Shown here in pieces: positions 11,270 to 24,131 of a DNA stretch of 64,000 nt (position 1 is the first letter of the stretch; every line of letters starts with the position of its first letter). The position numbers and the translations under genes are program-made. Location: assembly GCA_905182985.1 (NCBI GenBank), contig CAJJDN010000123.1, positions 153,205 to 217,204 on the forward strand, written 5' to 3'. The DNA comes from Paramecium sonneborni. Lineage: Eukaryota > Ciliophora > Oligohymenophorea > Peniculida > Parameciidae. The notes under the pieces are model-generated. The model had not been told where the DNA came from, searched no databases, and saw only the letters and a list, made by a program, of their open reading frames with translations.

Positions 11270-11869
11270 TAATCATCATCTATTTGGAATAGGTTTCCAT
11301 GTTCTATAATCTAAATCTTATTTAGGTCAAAGACTTTAAATAATTTTTCATGTAAATCTTTATTAAATTTTTCAAGTTATTCTATGCAGTAATTTAACAT
11401 TTGTTTTTTTCTACAAAGATAAAAAGTCGAAGGCAAAATCAATCCATGAATATCTGCATAATTAATGACCTCTTGGATTTAAGCAACATTCCAATTAATA
11501 GTAGTTCAATAGAATGCTTTTTCATCTTTAATTACTGTAATAAATCCTATGATTGTTTCCTCAATCGTTGTTCACAATCATAATGATGATCATATAAAAT
11601 ATCTATATAATTTAATTATAAATTCTTAAACTAGTATTAACAGCTTCAATATTGTCTTTTCTATTCATTACGCACATTCTATTTATATTAAATTCTAATT
11701 CTTAATACCTCCTGGTCTTTAATTAGCATCTCAAAAAAATTGATTCTAGCTTCGCTCTATTAATTATAGCTACATTAACTTCTTCATCTTTGGGTTAGAA
11801 ATTAACCATGTTTCCAAATCATTATTATGATACTAACAACTCTGTACTCCATAAACAACTGTATTGCAT
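11270..11869 (-). pseudogene. Degenerate K+-channel beta subunit / aldo-keto reductase
   Basis: Fragments in several minus-strand frames match the voltage-gated K+-channel beta-subunit (aldo-keto reductase) family in the right order: an MQY start at 11869, then KDEEVNVAIINRA, then RKDNIEAVNTSLR, then LQLNYIDILYDHHYDC, then TIEETIIGFITVIKDEKAFY, then TINWNVAQIQEVINYAD. Frames change between these pieces. The conserved Trp after KAFY is replaced by TGA, a true stop in this code. The middle region carrying the catalytic Asp/Tyr part is missing or scrambled. No set of short introns repairs all the breaks. Paramecium has several such genes, so this is most simply a dead duplicate. Confidence 0.75.
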
Positions 11870-12213
11870 AATATTATTTATCATAGAATTATGTCAATTA
11901 TAGTCATCTTATATTGATAATCAATATTTCCTATTATTTTAATATGTAATATTTTTAACAATCATTAGAAATCCTAAAAGCAATTTAAAAATTTGTTTTT
12001 ATTATATCCAAAACAATATATATCTTTTGATTAAATTCAAATAAGCAAATATATACTTATAGTATATTTCTAAAATTTTTGAATATTAATCTTATTTTAA
12101 TGCTAAAAAATGAATTTATAATCAAAAGCAAAATAATAAAAAATAGTAGTTTAGAATAATATAAGAAATGAATATATTGTATTGAATAATAATAATTGAT
12201 ATTAATAATGTCA

Positions 12214-12934
12214 TCATCCTTATGAATCTGGATGTTCATAAGCAAATTCTGGAAGTTTATCAAGATTTTCAACAACTCTTTTGAGTGCTGGATATTTATC
12301 AACACTGACTAAGTATGATACATCATCTCCTCTAAAAGCTGGGTAAATGAATGCATCAGCTATTGTAACTTGATTTCCAAATGCATAATCTCCTCCATGT
12401 TTTTCCACTAGTGTATTTAATGCTATAAATAATAAATAATAATTATTTAACCTGTGAAACCTCTTTCTAAGAATGGCTCTGAAATCTCTTATCTATTAAT
12501 ATCATTCACATAATTATGAATGTATCTATATAATCTAGATGCATGATATGGATGAATTCCACTATTGACTGTTTCACACATTGATCTAAAATAATTACAT
12601 TTTTATACCTAACAATAGATTTTTCTAAAGGAGATTTTGGAAATAATTTATTCCTTGGAAATTCCTCTTCTAAGTATTCTGCTATTGCCATACTCTCATG
12701 TAATAATTCTCCATTGATTTCTAATGTAGGAACTATCTAAAAATATATTAATATGTCATTTACTTAAAGTGGATTTATCTAAGAATACATATTGGATAAT
12801 TATTCACCTTTAGGTAAGTTAACAAAAAATGATTAATAATGTAATTATTTCAACTTTAGCATTATACTGACTCTCCATGGAGCTGAATAACCTCTATAGG
12901 TATATAATCTAATTGCTAATCTTGAAGTTGACAT
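12214..12934 (-). CDS. Zeta-class glutathione transferase / maleylacetoacetate isomerase
   Basis: Three introns (12737-12763, 12586-12608 and 12423-12451; 27, 23 and 29 nt) give 642 nt and 213 residues, the normal length for the family. The N-terminal thioredoxin fold carries YSAPWRVSIMLKLK near residue 16, where zeta-class enzymes have their Ser/Cys motif. IVPTLEINGELLHESMAIAE (glutathione site, including the cis-Pro and the ES pair) follows, and the helical domain contains YAFGNQVTIADAFIYPAF. The likely reaction is glutathione-dependent isomerisation of maleylacetoacetate in tyrosine breakdown; a general GST role is the alternative. The gene lies 27 bp downstream of the kinase gene on the same strand. 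Confidence 0.88.
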
Positions 12935-12961
12935 TAAAATAAATATATAAATATACTATAA

Positions 12962-14357
12962 TCACTTTTATTGATTTTAAATTAAAACTGCACAATTCTC
13001 AATTGTTTATCTCTCAGCAAAATCTAAAATCAATGATCCTGTTGAATAATTGTTTATTATGATTTTTCTATAAGTCTTCAAAAGTAATATCATAATCTAA
13101 ACACTAAAATTGGATGAATATTATTGAAGTATTTTTTATTGTTAAATCAATTCTCTTTCATCTTCTTTATTATAAATCTATTCAATATTAGCACAGACTA
13201 ATCTTGATCTCTGTTCTTATAAATATTATTTACATTAATCCAACTTTAAAATAGTTAATTTTTCAAAAGACTTTTCAAGCAACTCAAATATTTTGTAGAT
13301 TTATTATTTTTTTTTGATTAACTCAGATAGCATAACACTACTATTATTTTCATTAGCAATAGTTTTAGTTCTCTTAGTACTTATTGATCTTATTGGAGAT
13401 GATTATGTACTACTGGTTCTACAATATTCTTATAAGTTTTATTGAGATTATTATTTATGCATTTATTGTTTTTTGGTGACATAATATAATTCTTTAGTCA
13501 AATTGATATTCAACATTTGTTATTTCTCATTTCCTTAAACTGCTTTCATCAATTATTCCCAATTCCATCTATCCTTCTCTTCTTTACCCAAACATCCCAT
13601 AATTATTTATCTAGTCAATAATTCTATCTATGGTTAAAATGGAAATCTTAATGGTTCCTTATCTAATCTATTCAGCAATTCTACTACATTAGTTGAATGC
13701 CAAGGAGTAATTTTATAAATCATTTCATATAAAATTAATCCAAGTGACCAGATATCTGATTTACTTGTATAAGGTTATCTCTTCAATATTTAAGGTGCCA
13801 TATATAATGGTGTTCCAACCAAAGATGACATTGTTGAATCCACTTATACTCTTTTGGCAAATCCAAAATCTGTAATTTTGAAAATACCATCTTACAGTAG
13901 AATATTTGCAGGTTTTAAATCTCTATGCACTATTCCATTCCTTAATAACTCTTACAATCCATTTAATATTTATTTAAATATTTAAAGCGCTCTCTCCTCA
14001 CTTAATGTTCTTTATCCTAAATAAGCTTTCAAGTCTCCTCCATTACAATATTCTGTCACTATATATATATTGTTTGTGCTATGAAATACATCCAATAATT
14101 TCACAATATTCTAATGATTAAATGATTTCATTATCTCTACTTCTCTCTTTATTTATTAAGATGTATAATCACTCTTAATTAAACTATTACTAATTATTTT
14201 TATTGCCACAGCTAGTTTATAATATATAACTACTTGAATCATTATAAATATCCCTCCCCATATACACATTAGCATAAGCACCTGAACCAATTTTAGAATC
14301 ATACAAAAATTCGTAGTGCTTAACTCTCTTTTTTGATTTTATTCTCTCACTTTACAT
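12962..14357 (-). CDS. ATG1/ULK-like Ser/Thr protein kinase
   Basis: One 22-nt intron (14212-14233) interrupts the kinase N-lobe. Its removal joins YNDS to TVAIKIIS and gives 1,374 nt, 457 residues. Kinase landmarks: glycine loop KIGSGAYANVYMGRD, catalytic Lys in VAIKII, IVHRDLKPANILLQ, ITDFGFAKR, and a GTPLYMAPQILK activation segment with the APE glutamate replaced by Gln (TAA codon). The domain is most like ATG1/ULK kinases, which start autophagy, but the family is large in ciliates and other roles are possible. The C-terminal 180 residues are Gln/Lys-rich coiled coil. The last 50 codons are less convincing: an alternative frame ends nearer 13009, so the exact C-terminus is uncertain. Confidence 0.8.
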
Positions 14358-15918
14358 ATTTGAATAAATTATTAAACTAATTATCAAAATACAAATTTTT
14401 TGTGTTTTAACATTCAAATAATTAATAATATATAAAAATCCCTTTACTTTTCTCTCCTTATCATTATCAAAATCTATTTAATTCTCACCTATTCTCAATT
14501 CATCTAATATCATTATATTCTATATCTTCTTTTTAGAAAATTTCACTATGAATTTAATACTTTACTTATCTTACCCTCAACTTATTACACCTTTTCAATT
14601 TCACTCAAATTCAAAAAAATCATATATATATTAAAATCCCTAAGACCTTCCCCATTTTTAATTAAGATTATTTCCTCAATAAATTAACTATATTTATATT
14701 CTTATGAAATTTAAATTTAAAATCTCGATTAATTTTTATACTCAAAACCCAAATAGTTTTACAAATTTCACTTAAAATTTTCTTTTTTGTGATATAATAA
14801 TGAGCAATATTTTAAGCTACATCAATTAATCAAATTATTATTCTCTCTCATAATCTCAAATTTAGAATATACACGAATTTTTTTCAGAATAATTTATGAC
14901 TTGGTTCATTGGATATTAAATCGGGTTTAAAATATTTTGTTAAACACTTCCTTACACCTAAGAATATCCATATATGAAAATTCTAAAACTTACACTCTTA
15001 AATAAAATTCATACTTTTTAAAATATGAAAAGAATTATTGATAATAAGATTAGTCAAATTTATTTTAAAATAAGTATTAGCTTGGATTTTAAAAATCGAT
15101 AATAAATAAAATTTTGAACTTAAAAAATTAAACAGTTTTTCTAAAATTTATTATGAACATTATATTTAATTTTTATATCAAAATATAATAATTTATTCAA
15201 ATTGATAAAAGATTGCTACTAACATATTTAGATATAAAAATAATTTATAAGTTTACTAATTTAATTGAATTACTTAAAATGTAAAGAAACACAAAGAAAT
15301 GCCGTTATTATTAGCATCTATAAATAGTTGAAAAGAAAAATTATGAGTTTGATAAAACCAAAACTTTTCAATCATGGATAGTAATTTTATAAAACAATCT
15401 CATTTACTCAATAAAATAGGGCTAGCTTTGAAGGGTTTTCTTAAAAAAAAGTGAAGAGAAATAATAATTATCATAAGTGGAGACTTATGATTTCATAACA
15501 TTTGATACTGAATAGGAATTTGAAGATTTAACTCTATTAGACAGCAAGATCTTCAAAAATACATCAAAGTAGTATATTTTTAAATAAAAATATACTATTA
15601 ATCAATTAAAAAACAAAATTAAAGAAATATATCTAATAGATGAGGTGTAAAATTCTTCTTATTAATATTTTATTAAAATAATTTAATTATTATTTGATAT
15701 AGAAATTTTATTGAACTAGTTAATTATTTTATTTTGAATTAAAAATTATTTAATTTAATAAATGATGAAATTATTGTGTTAATTAATTAATAAGTATTTA
15801 AAACCAAACAAATATAAAAAGATTTTTGAGATTGAATATGATACAAATATTATTAGAATTAGTAAATTTAATAAAGAAAAGATGATAAAAGATCTGATAT
15901 TTATTTTTAATTTAAAAA
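14358..15918. other. Long AT-rich intergenic region, no gene seen
   Basis: About 1.56 kb with no coherent frame in the ciliate code, frequent TGA in all frames, and no RNA gene recognised. It is unusually long for this otherwise packed window. It precedes the giant cysteine-rich gene. Confidence 0.5.
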
Positions 15919-18900
15919 ATGAAAAATATTTTGTATTTAGTAATTTTGATGATCTCATAAATTGAAACGAGATAAATAAGTAAATATTGTGTTTGCAGAC
16001 ATGCAGAGAGCATGGATAATTGTTAAAAATCATAGATTTGTATTTGGAAGGATGGAAGATGTGATTTGAGATAAGGTGAAACCTACATTAAATAGGATTT
16101 ATAGAATTAAGAAAATTAATGTAATAGATATGCATAAGAAGACTGTATAGAGATGGAGATGTGTGGTTTTTATTTAGGTGAATGTATAAGGTTTACAGAG
16201 TGTAGTTTATTTTAAAAAAATTAATGTTAAGAATCTTCTTTGAAATGTGTTTCAGATGGTTAGAAATGTATTGAAAAGAAGGAATGTACAGATTATGAAA
16301 CAGAGATAGGATGTCAGAATAGAAATAAGAATGGAAATTATTGTTTTTGGGACATCAACCAACAGCCAAAATGTTAGAATGTGAGTAAATGCATTCAATT
16401 ACCTAAATATCTAAAAAGTGATTTAGATTGCAGAAATGAATATCTTAATTGTACTGTAAATGAAGAAGGATTTGGATGTGAGGAGGAAAGGTAGAAATGT
16501 GAAGAATATACTGTAGAAAATTAATGTTATTTTACATAAAATAAAAACATTGAATGTTTTTGGGATGTTGAGTTATAGAAGTGTTTTGAAAAGAATTGTG
16601 AAAATAAGCGTTTAACAACATATGATGAATGTAATTCTTATATGGAGAAATGTAGTACAAATGGTATTCATTGTATTGAGAAAAAGGAATGTATAGATAT
16701 AAAAAATGGAATAGGATGTGTTTAGGATAAGAATAATAATAAGTGTGTTTATTAAAATGGAAATTGTTAAATAAAAAGTTGTAAGACAGCCCCATTATAA
16801 TATAATAATTATGAATAATGTTAATAATATGATTAGAAATTAGATTGTGTAAGTGCATAGAATGGTGGATGTAAAAATAGACCAACATAATGTATAGATT
16901 ATTAATCAGAAATAGAATGTTATTCATGGAAAATATAGGATTGTATTTGGTATGAAAATAAATGTGCTAAAAGATAATGTTTTCATGCTCCAAAAAGTTA
17001 TAATAATTCTGATTGTAGATTACTTGGAAAATGTATGGGAACAATTAATGGTGGTTGTTAATTAAGACCAGAAACTTGTTAAGAGATATTAACTTAAGAA
17101 TTCTGTGAAATAACTTATGATGAATCTCTCTGTATTTGGGAATAGAATTAATGTAAATAATTAATTTGTTCAAATTTAAAATTGCCAAAATATGACAGTC
17201 ATTAAAAATGTTAAGAAGCAAGTAAATATTGTACATTTTCAATTGAAACAGGTGGATGCTTAGATTACTTATGTTCTAAAGTTGTTGATATAACAGCATG
17301 CACTATAGATTCATAAGGTTAACTATGTTAAATAAATGATGGTTGCATTCTTAAGATATGTAAGAGAGCACCTAGTTATTATAATACAAATTAATAATGT
17401 GAATCATGGATATCAAAATGTACTGTTAAAATATATTAATTTGATGGATTTAATCTATCATTTGGATGTATTGATAAACCTAATGAATGTTCTATTGCAA
17501 CCTAAGAATAATGTTATTCCACTTTTTCAGGTAATAAATGCAAATGGGAATCATAATCAAAGAAATGTGTAAGTTAATAATGTATTGATGCAGATAATTC
17601 ACATACAATAAATGATAAATGTATAAATTATAAAGTAGAAAATTAATCATGTTTTATTAATAATACAAACAATGGATGTATTGATTGGCCTTCATCATGT
17701 TCAGAAATGGTTACATAAATCTAATGTTAAATTGGTCTTAAAAATAATTAAGCTCAATGTGTTTGGAGTATTGATAAATGTCGTTCAATTAATTGTTCAG
17801 ATGCACAAAATACTCTATATACAAACAATATTCAATGTTCAAAATATCAAAAAGATTGTATCGTAAATTCTACATTAGAAGGATGTATTACTAGACCAAC
17901 TAATTTGATATGTTCATCATCACCTAAAAATGATATGTATGATACTCATTAAGAATGTTAAGCATGGAATCCAAATTGTACTATTCCTGATCCACTTGCT
18001 AATCTTGGTTGTTAATTGAAATCAAATTCATGTTCCGATTATACTTCAGAAGCATAATGTAAAATCATCTATGATCCATAATATCCCTATGTAAATTCTA
18101 AATCATATTGTTTTTGGGATTATTTTACATCTACATGTTAAAGTGGATTTTAGGATCCTGATTATCAATGTAATCGTAGAATCATTGGAGAATTAACTCA
18201 TACTGATTGTGAGAATTTCATGAAAATATGTACTATTAATAAAATTACCGCAACTTGTATTCCACTCTAAAATGAATGTACTAATTATACAATACAATAA
18301 TCTTGTGTAATCAATCACTATTAATAACCTTGTTATTGGGATAGATTCTAAAGTAAATGTTTAAATTTATCTTGCTATGAAAATACTACCGCACTAACTG
18401 AATTAACTTGCTCATAATATAAAAGACAAAATCTATGTTAATTAATCCATAATGAATAAGGCATACCTCAAATGGGATGTGAAGATCGACCTTCAAACTG
18501 TTCTTAAATATCACATTAATAAATATGTAATAAGACCATTACAACACTCAATTAAAAATGTTACTATTATAATAAAAAATGCAATACTTTAACTAATGAA
18601 GATTAATGTCAATTTATTAATTTCGCTACCACTGATTAAGAATGTCAATATTATCATTAGTTTTGTTTACTACAATAAAGTGGTGTGGGTTGTTATAGTG
18701 CAAATAAATGCAGCAGTCTTGTTAGAACTAATTGTCAATCAAGCTATTTATAATTTAACAATAAGTGTCTTTATTATAATAATACTTGTAGATCAAATTT
18801 ATTTTGTGCAGATCTCTTTACCACATCAAGTAGTTGTGATAATGTGAAAACTAGTCTTAATATTTTGTGTAGTTTTGAATATATTGATAATTCACTTAAA

Positions 18901-21900
18901 TGTGTACCCAAATAATGTGTTTTGAATAATTTATCAGGCAGTCTCATAGAAAAATAAACACAATGCTAAAATTTTTCATCTATTTGCACATATGATATGA
19001 GTAGTGATTCAACATTAAGATCATGCAAAGAAATCTTAAATTGTAGTGATTTAGATGTATAAGGAAGTATTAATTATAAATTGTGCAATCAATCTTTGAC
19101 TGCGTCTTTCTAAAAATGTGGATTCAATTTTGATTCTAATATATGTTAAGATAGATAATGTGAACATTTGAAATTTACTAATTATGGACCTTTAAGTGAT
19201 GAGTAGTGTTATAATTGGAATTACAATTGTGTTTTTGATGGAATCAATTGTAAAACATTTGATAATATTGATTGCACTTAAATAAAACTAAAATACCAAT
19301 GTTTATAGTATTCACAATGCAAACTACAATAAAACGATTGTGTTAAGAATATAAATTGTGAATTAAATACTACTTCAACAAGTATATACGAATGTTAATT
19401 AATACATTCAATATGTTCATTAAACTATATAGTTGGACATGGTTGTAAACTCTCAAAGTGTGAAAATATATCTAATCCTACTTACTGTGATTTTACTCGG
19501 ACAGGTGATGGAATGGAATGCTATTGGAATACTTCTTCTTGTATTCCTAAATCTTGTAATTTATTCTTAACTTCTTCATCTTGTGAATCTAGTTATGGAG
19601 TCTTGATTATTGACACATAAATTACTACTGTAAAGTGTTATTGGTGCAATTCTTGTTCATACAATAATATTTGTAATAAACCTATTAATTAAGTAACACA
19701 TGAAGATTGTTAAAAAGAGAATATTTTCACTACTATTTCATTCACAGATACAACAAAATGTATTCTAAAGAAAAACAACTGTGAAGATTATACTTTTAAA
19801 GAATCTTGTGTCACAACAATAAATGATGTTAAATGTGCATGGACAGGAAGTTGTAAAGATTTCTGTTAGTCAATAGCAACTGTGCCAACTAGTAATTAGA
19901 ATTGTTATACATTTGATAAACATTGTATGATTGGAACTGGCACATGTGTTCAACTTGATTGCTCAAAACTTACTGCAGTAGATTGTGTAATTTATGAAAA
20001 GATATGTACAATTAATTCTTTAAACGTTTGTATAAAGATAACAGACTGCAGTTCTTTTTCTACTACTTCCGCTTGTAATTTAGGGTAAGATTAATATGGC
20101 TATAATTGTATAGATAATGGTGGAACTTGCTAAAGAGTGAGTGTTACAGAAGATTGTTCTTCATTAGGAAGTTTGGATAATCATGAATAATGCGAGCAGT
20201 TTTTCAGAAGTGGAAAATGCACAGTTAAAAGCAAGAATTTGAATTGCATTGATTTGCCAAATCAATGTGGTAATAATATAAGTGAATAGCTATGTTTAAT
20301 AGACAAAGATAGTAAAAGATGCTATTGGAATAATGTAATGAATAGTTGCATACAATTAGTAAATTGTTCTGATTTAGGAACAGAGAATGATTCACATGAA
20401 AAATGTAATTCTTATATGTAAGATTGTACAGTGAATTAATTAAAGAATGGTTGTATTGAGATAGATGAGTGTTTTATGTATAGCATAAAGGAATAATGTA
20501 GGATAGAAAAAGGAAATAAGGAATGTGAATGGGTGTCATAGTAGAATTTATGTAAAAAGAAAAGTTGTGAGACAGCTTAATTAAAGAAGTATACAGCTGG
20601 AGGATGTTAAATGTATTATGATTAAAAATGTACAGTTAATAGTGATTTTACATAATGTGAATAAGCTTAGGGTTAATGTTAAGGTTATTAAGAATAACAA
20701 TGTAAAAGTGAAGGACAATTGAATTTGGAAGGTACAGAATGCTTTTGGAATAAAGAATAAAATTAATGTGTAGAAAAGACATGTGAAAATGGACCAAAAT
20801 TTGCATTGTCAGATTTGGAATGTTAGGGGTATATGTAAAGTTGTTAAAAAGGAGGATGTAGATTAAGAATATGTAGTGATTATTTTTATGCAGTTGATTC
20901 TGCATGCAGTGAAATATTTCCTAATAAAAAATGTGCAACAAATGGGTATTAATGTGTTGATAGAGGTACTTGCGAAGATGCGTTGATAAGAGATGGTTGT
21001 ACATTTGATATTAATTTGAATGATTGTGTTTGGATATAAAAAAAATGTATTTTGAAGACATGCAATACGGCAGAAAAGAGTTTGAGTACCCATAAGGAAT
21101 GTTAGGATTATTTATAAAAATGTACAAGTAAGAAAGATGGAGGATGTATTTAAATAGATGAATGTTATTTAATGTAGATAGAGGAAGGTTGTAAAAGTGA
21201 TAAATATAATTAAGGGTGTGTTTGGGATGATTATTTAGGATTATGTTTGACAGATATTTGTGAAGGATATTGTGGTGATGGAATAATAACAAATCATTTA
21301 GAAATATGTGATGATGGTAATTTCGTACCATATGATGGTTGTTATAAATGTTAAATACAATGTTCTTTAGGTTGTTTAGAATGTGAGGGGAAAATATGTA
21401 AGATATGTGATTCTTATGGATGGAGGTTATTAAATACTTAATGTTAATCAATTTGTGGAGATGGAATAATTGTAGGAAAGGAATATTGTGATGATGGTAA
21501 TTAAGTAGAATTTGATGGTTGTTATAATTGTGAGTATTCTTGTGACCCTTATTGTTAGAAATGTTTTTAAGGAACGTGTATAGAGTGTCCTTATGGATTA
21601 TATCAAAATGAATCCTACTGTATAAATAAATGTGGAGATGGTATATATGCATCATAATATGAATAATGTGAGGATGGAAATACAGATGATAATGATGGTT
21701 GTAATTCAGATTGCATTATTGAAAAATTCTGGAAATGTTATCTTGTAGATTCTTTGAGTGTCTGCATTTATAATATTAGTCCATAAATTAAATTAAATAC
21801 TGCTCCTAATAGTTATGGCTAAAACTAAGAAGTCATTCTCTCCTTTACTCAAGATGTTAGATTGAATTCCACTTCCATTACTGAAGAAATATTTCTATAA

Positions 21901-23397
21901 TTGATTCAAATCTCTATCTCCAATCTTGAAGATTCTGATTATACTTATGAAATAGTACCTATCTTGAGCATTGATTACACTTTATAATCTGTTGGATACA
22001 GAATCAAACTTAAATTCTAAAAATCAATTGTGGCTCCAATTCTAACAATCAAAATCAATTGTAATCAATTAGTTAATCAATATGACAATCAACTAATATC
22101 TAATTAATAAACTATTCAATTAAAAGACCCATTCACATTGTCTTCAACTTAAAAACTTGTTGCAGCAAGTGCTGCACTTTTTAATGAAGTTGTTATCTAT
22201 TCTCTTATTTCACTTGCTAGCCTTGCCTTCCTTTGTGGAAATTTAGAAATATTCTGGAATCTATTAGATACATTGTAACAACTATCCTATTTCAAATATT
22301 TGAATCTTCAATTTCCTGAAAATGTAGCAATTTACTTTGAAGTATTCTCACTTGTTACTATTCAACCAATAATGGATAAAATTAATTTTTCATCATACAG
22401 CGAATCACTATTATAATTCAATACTCCTTTTATTCCTGCTTATGGAAAGTTTTAACTCTTTTCTCTAAATTCATTTTTTGTAATCAATCTATAATCATTT
22501 TTATTTCTCTTCATTGTAGCAATAGCCAATTATATTTTAGCCTACTTAGCATAATTACTCCTAACCTCATTAAAATATGACAATTTACCAATGATTGTAG
22601 ATCAAAGATTCATTGAGTACACAACCAAAATTATCAAAGCTATTTATTTTGTTTAAAAAAAATGTAAGTCTTATTACCAATATTTCTTTTATTCTGGCAT
22701 ACTCAGAATTTATCTATCCAATTACTATGATCTAACCTTTTCTGCTCTTTTATAAATAGTCAATCTACAATCATATGACTCTATTACTTTAACTAGTTCA
22801 GTTCTTGCTATTGCCATACTCCTTTTCAATTTTACTATTATATTCTAAATTTATTCCTATCTTTTAATTAAAAAAACTTTAACCAAAAGATTCTCTATCT
22901 TTTTTGAAGGACTTTAAACCAAATAAAGTTCTTGGAACAAATAATACATTACAATCATATTAATCAAGAAAACTGTTTTCATAGCTAATTTAATACTTAA
23001 TCAAGCCTTCTCTCCTATTCAACCAATTATCACTTCTATTATTTCATGCTGTTATACTGTATATGTCTATAAAATGAGACCTTTTGAAGACTAATTCGAA
23101 AATTATAAAATTATAATCACTGAATCCATTATTGCTATTAATACTATTTTATTTTCAATTTCAGAATCGCTAATACTCTTTTCTAAAATTGATTTTCTTG
23201 CCATTTTTGGCTGGATTGAAATTGTAGGATTTTCCTTCATCTTATTGAGTTCCTTAATTTTAGATTTCTATTAATAACTTGGTAAACCAACCAGATAAAT
23301 CTATCAAATTTTACAAAAATGTGTATCCAAAACAACACTAGATAACTCTAATTCTGCTAACCCTATTATCAAAGAAACGGTTGTTAAGTTTTTTTGA
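15919..23397 (+). CDS. Giant cysteine-rich surface-antigen-type protein with polytopic C-terminus
   Basis: Intronless frame of 2,492 residues (7,479 nt). A signal peptide (MKNILYLVILMISQ) is followed by about 1,750 residues of roughly 70-residue cysteine-rich units. Their recurring patterns are CxWDxxxxxC, YxxCxxYxxxCTVNxxxxGC and ECxxY, typical of Paramecium surface antigen (PSA) repeats. Three DUF4215-type motifs follow, each CGDGI...E.CDDGN...DGC, at about residues 1785, 1846 and 1905. A beta-rich stretch precedes a C-terminal region (about 2074-2450) with several hydrophobic helices such as EVVIYSLISLASLAFLCG and SFLFLFIVAIANYILAYL. This multi-span tail differs from the GPI-anchored immobilisation antigens. 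It is likely a cell-surface or ciliary-membrane protein; ligand or transport activity is unknown. Confidence 0.85.
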
Positions 23398-24131
23398 TAT
23401 TTATATTTTAAAACATTTCTAAATATCATCAACTTTAATACATAAATCTTCAATTATCTTATTTTTTTTTTCTATAAATAAAGTTACCTTTGTGTTGCTC
23501 TATCAATTTCATTTAATTCTTTTTTTAATTAATTATTTTTCTTTTTATTTTATTTCTATAATCTAAAAAATTTTTTCTTTTATCAACCTTTCAAATGTTT
23601 ATTCTTTCACTATATCTGTTATATATTTTTACACATTTTTCCCTTTAAATCAAAGAATTCTTCCTAGCAATATTTATGATTATTTTTAGAAGACATTTTT
23701 TTAATTACCATTAATTTTTGAATCGAATAGTATTCATCTCTTACTTTGGAATGTGATTTATGATTATTAATATAAAAATATCTGTTCCATATTTTTTATT
23801 TTAGCATCTTATTTAGATTTATATTGTTATTTTACACATTTTGCTCTTAGTTCTTTATTTTTATAAGAAGCAAATTAAATTAGTAATTATAATTATATAA
23901 TTGTTTAAATGTAATTATTCATAATGTAATATTAGTACTTATATATTAAAACTAAATTTAGTTAAAAGAAATTTTTAATGAAATAACTCTTGAACTTAAT
24001 TTTTTACTATTTAAATTTTGGATACTGCAAAAATCAAAACACATCTAAATTGAAATTTTTCAGACACTTAAGTGGTATTAATTTGAAGATAAGTTATTTA
24101 TGAAAAATAAATATTATCAAAATATATTATT
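23398..24131. other. Intergenic, no gene seen
   Basis: About 730 bp of T-rich sequence between two large same-strand intronless genes. No frame longer than chance and no RNA gene recognised. It should hold the 3' end of the surface-antigen-type gene and the promoter of the NACHT/WD40 gene. Confidence 0.5.

Noticed and set aside
15301..15700. Short plus-strand ATG frames before the giant cysteine-rich gene.
   Set aside because: Each ends in TGA within about 30 codons and no intron chain joins them to a recognisable protein.
20648..21655. Minus-strand frames of up to 214 codons, rich in His and Asn.
   Set aside because: Shadow of the cysteine-rich gene: His/Asn content is the complement of its ATG/ATT/TAA-type codons, with no domain.
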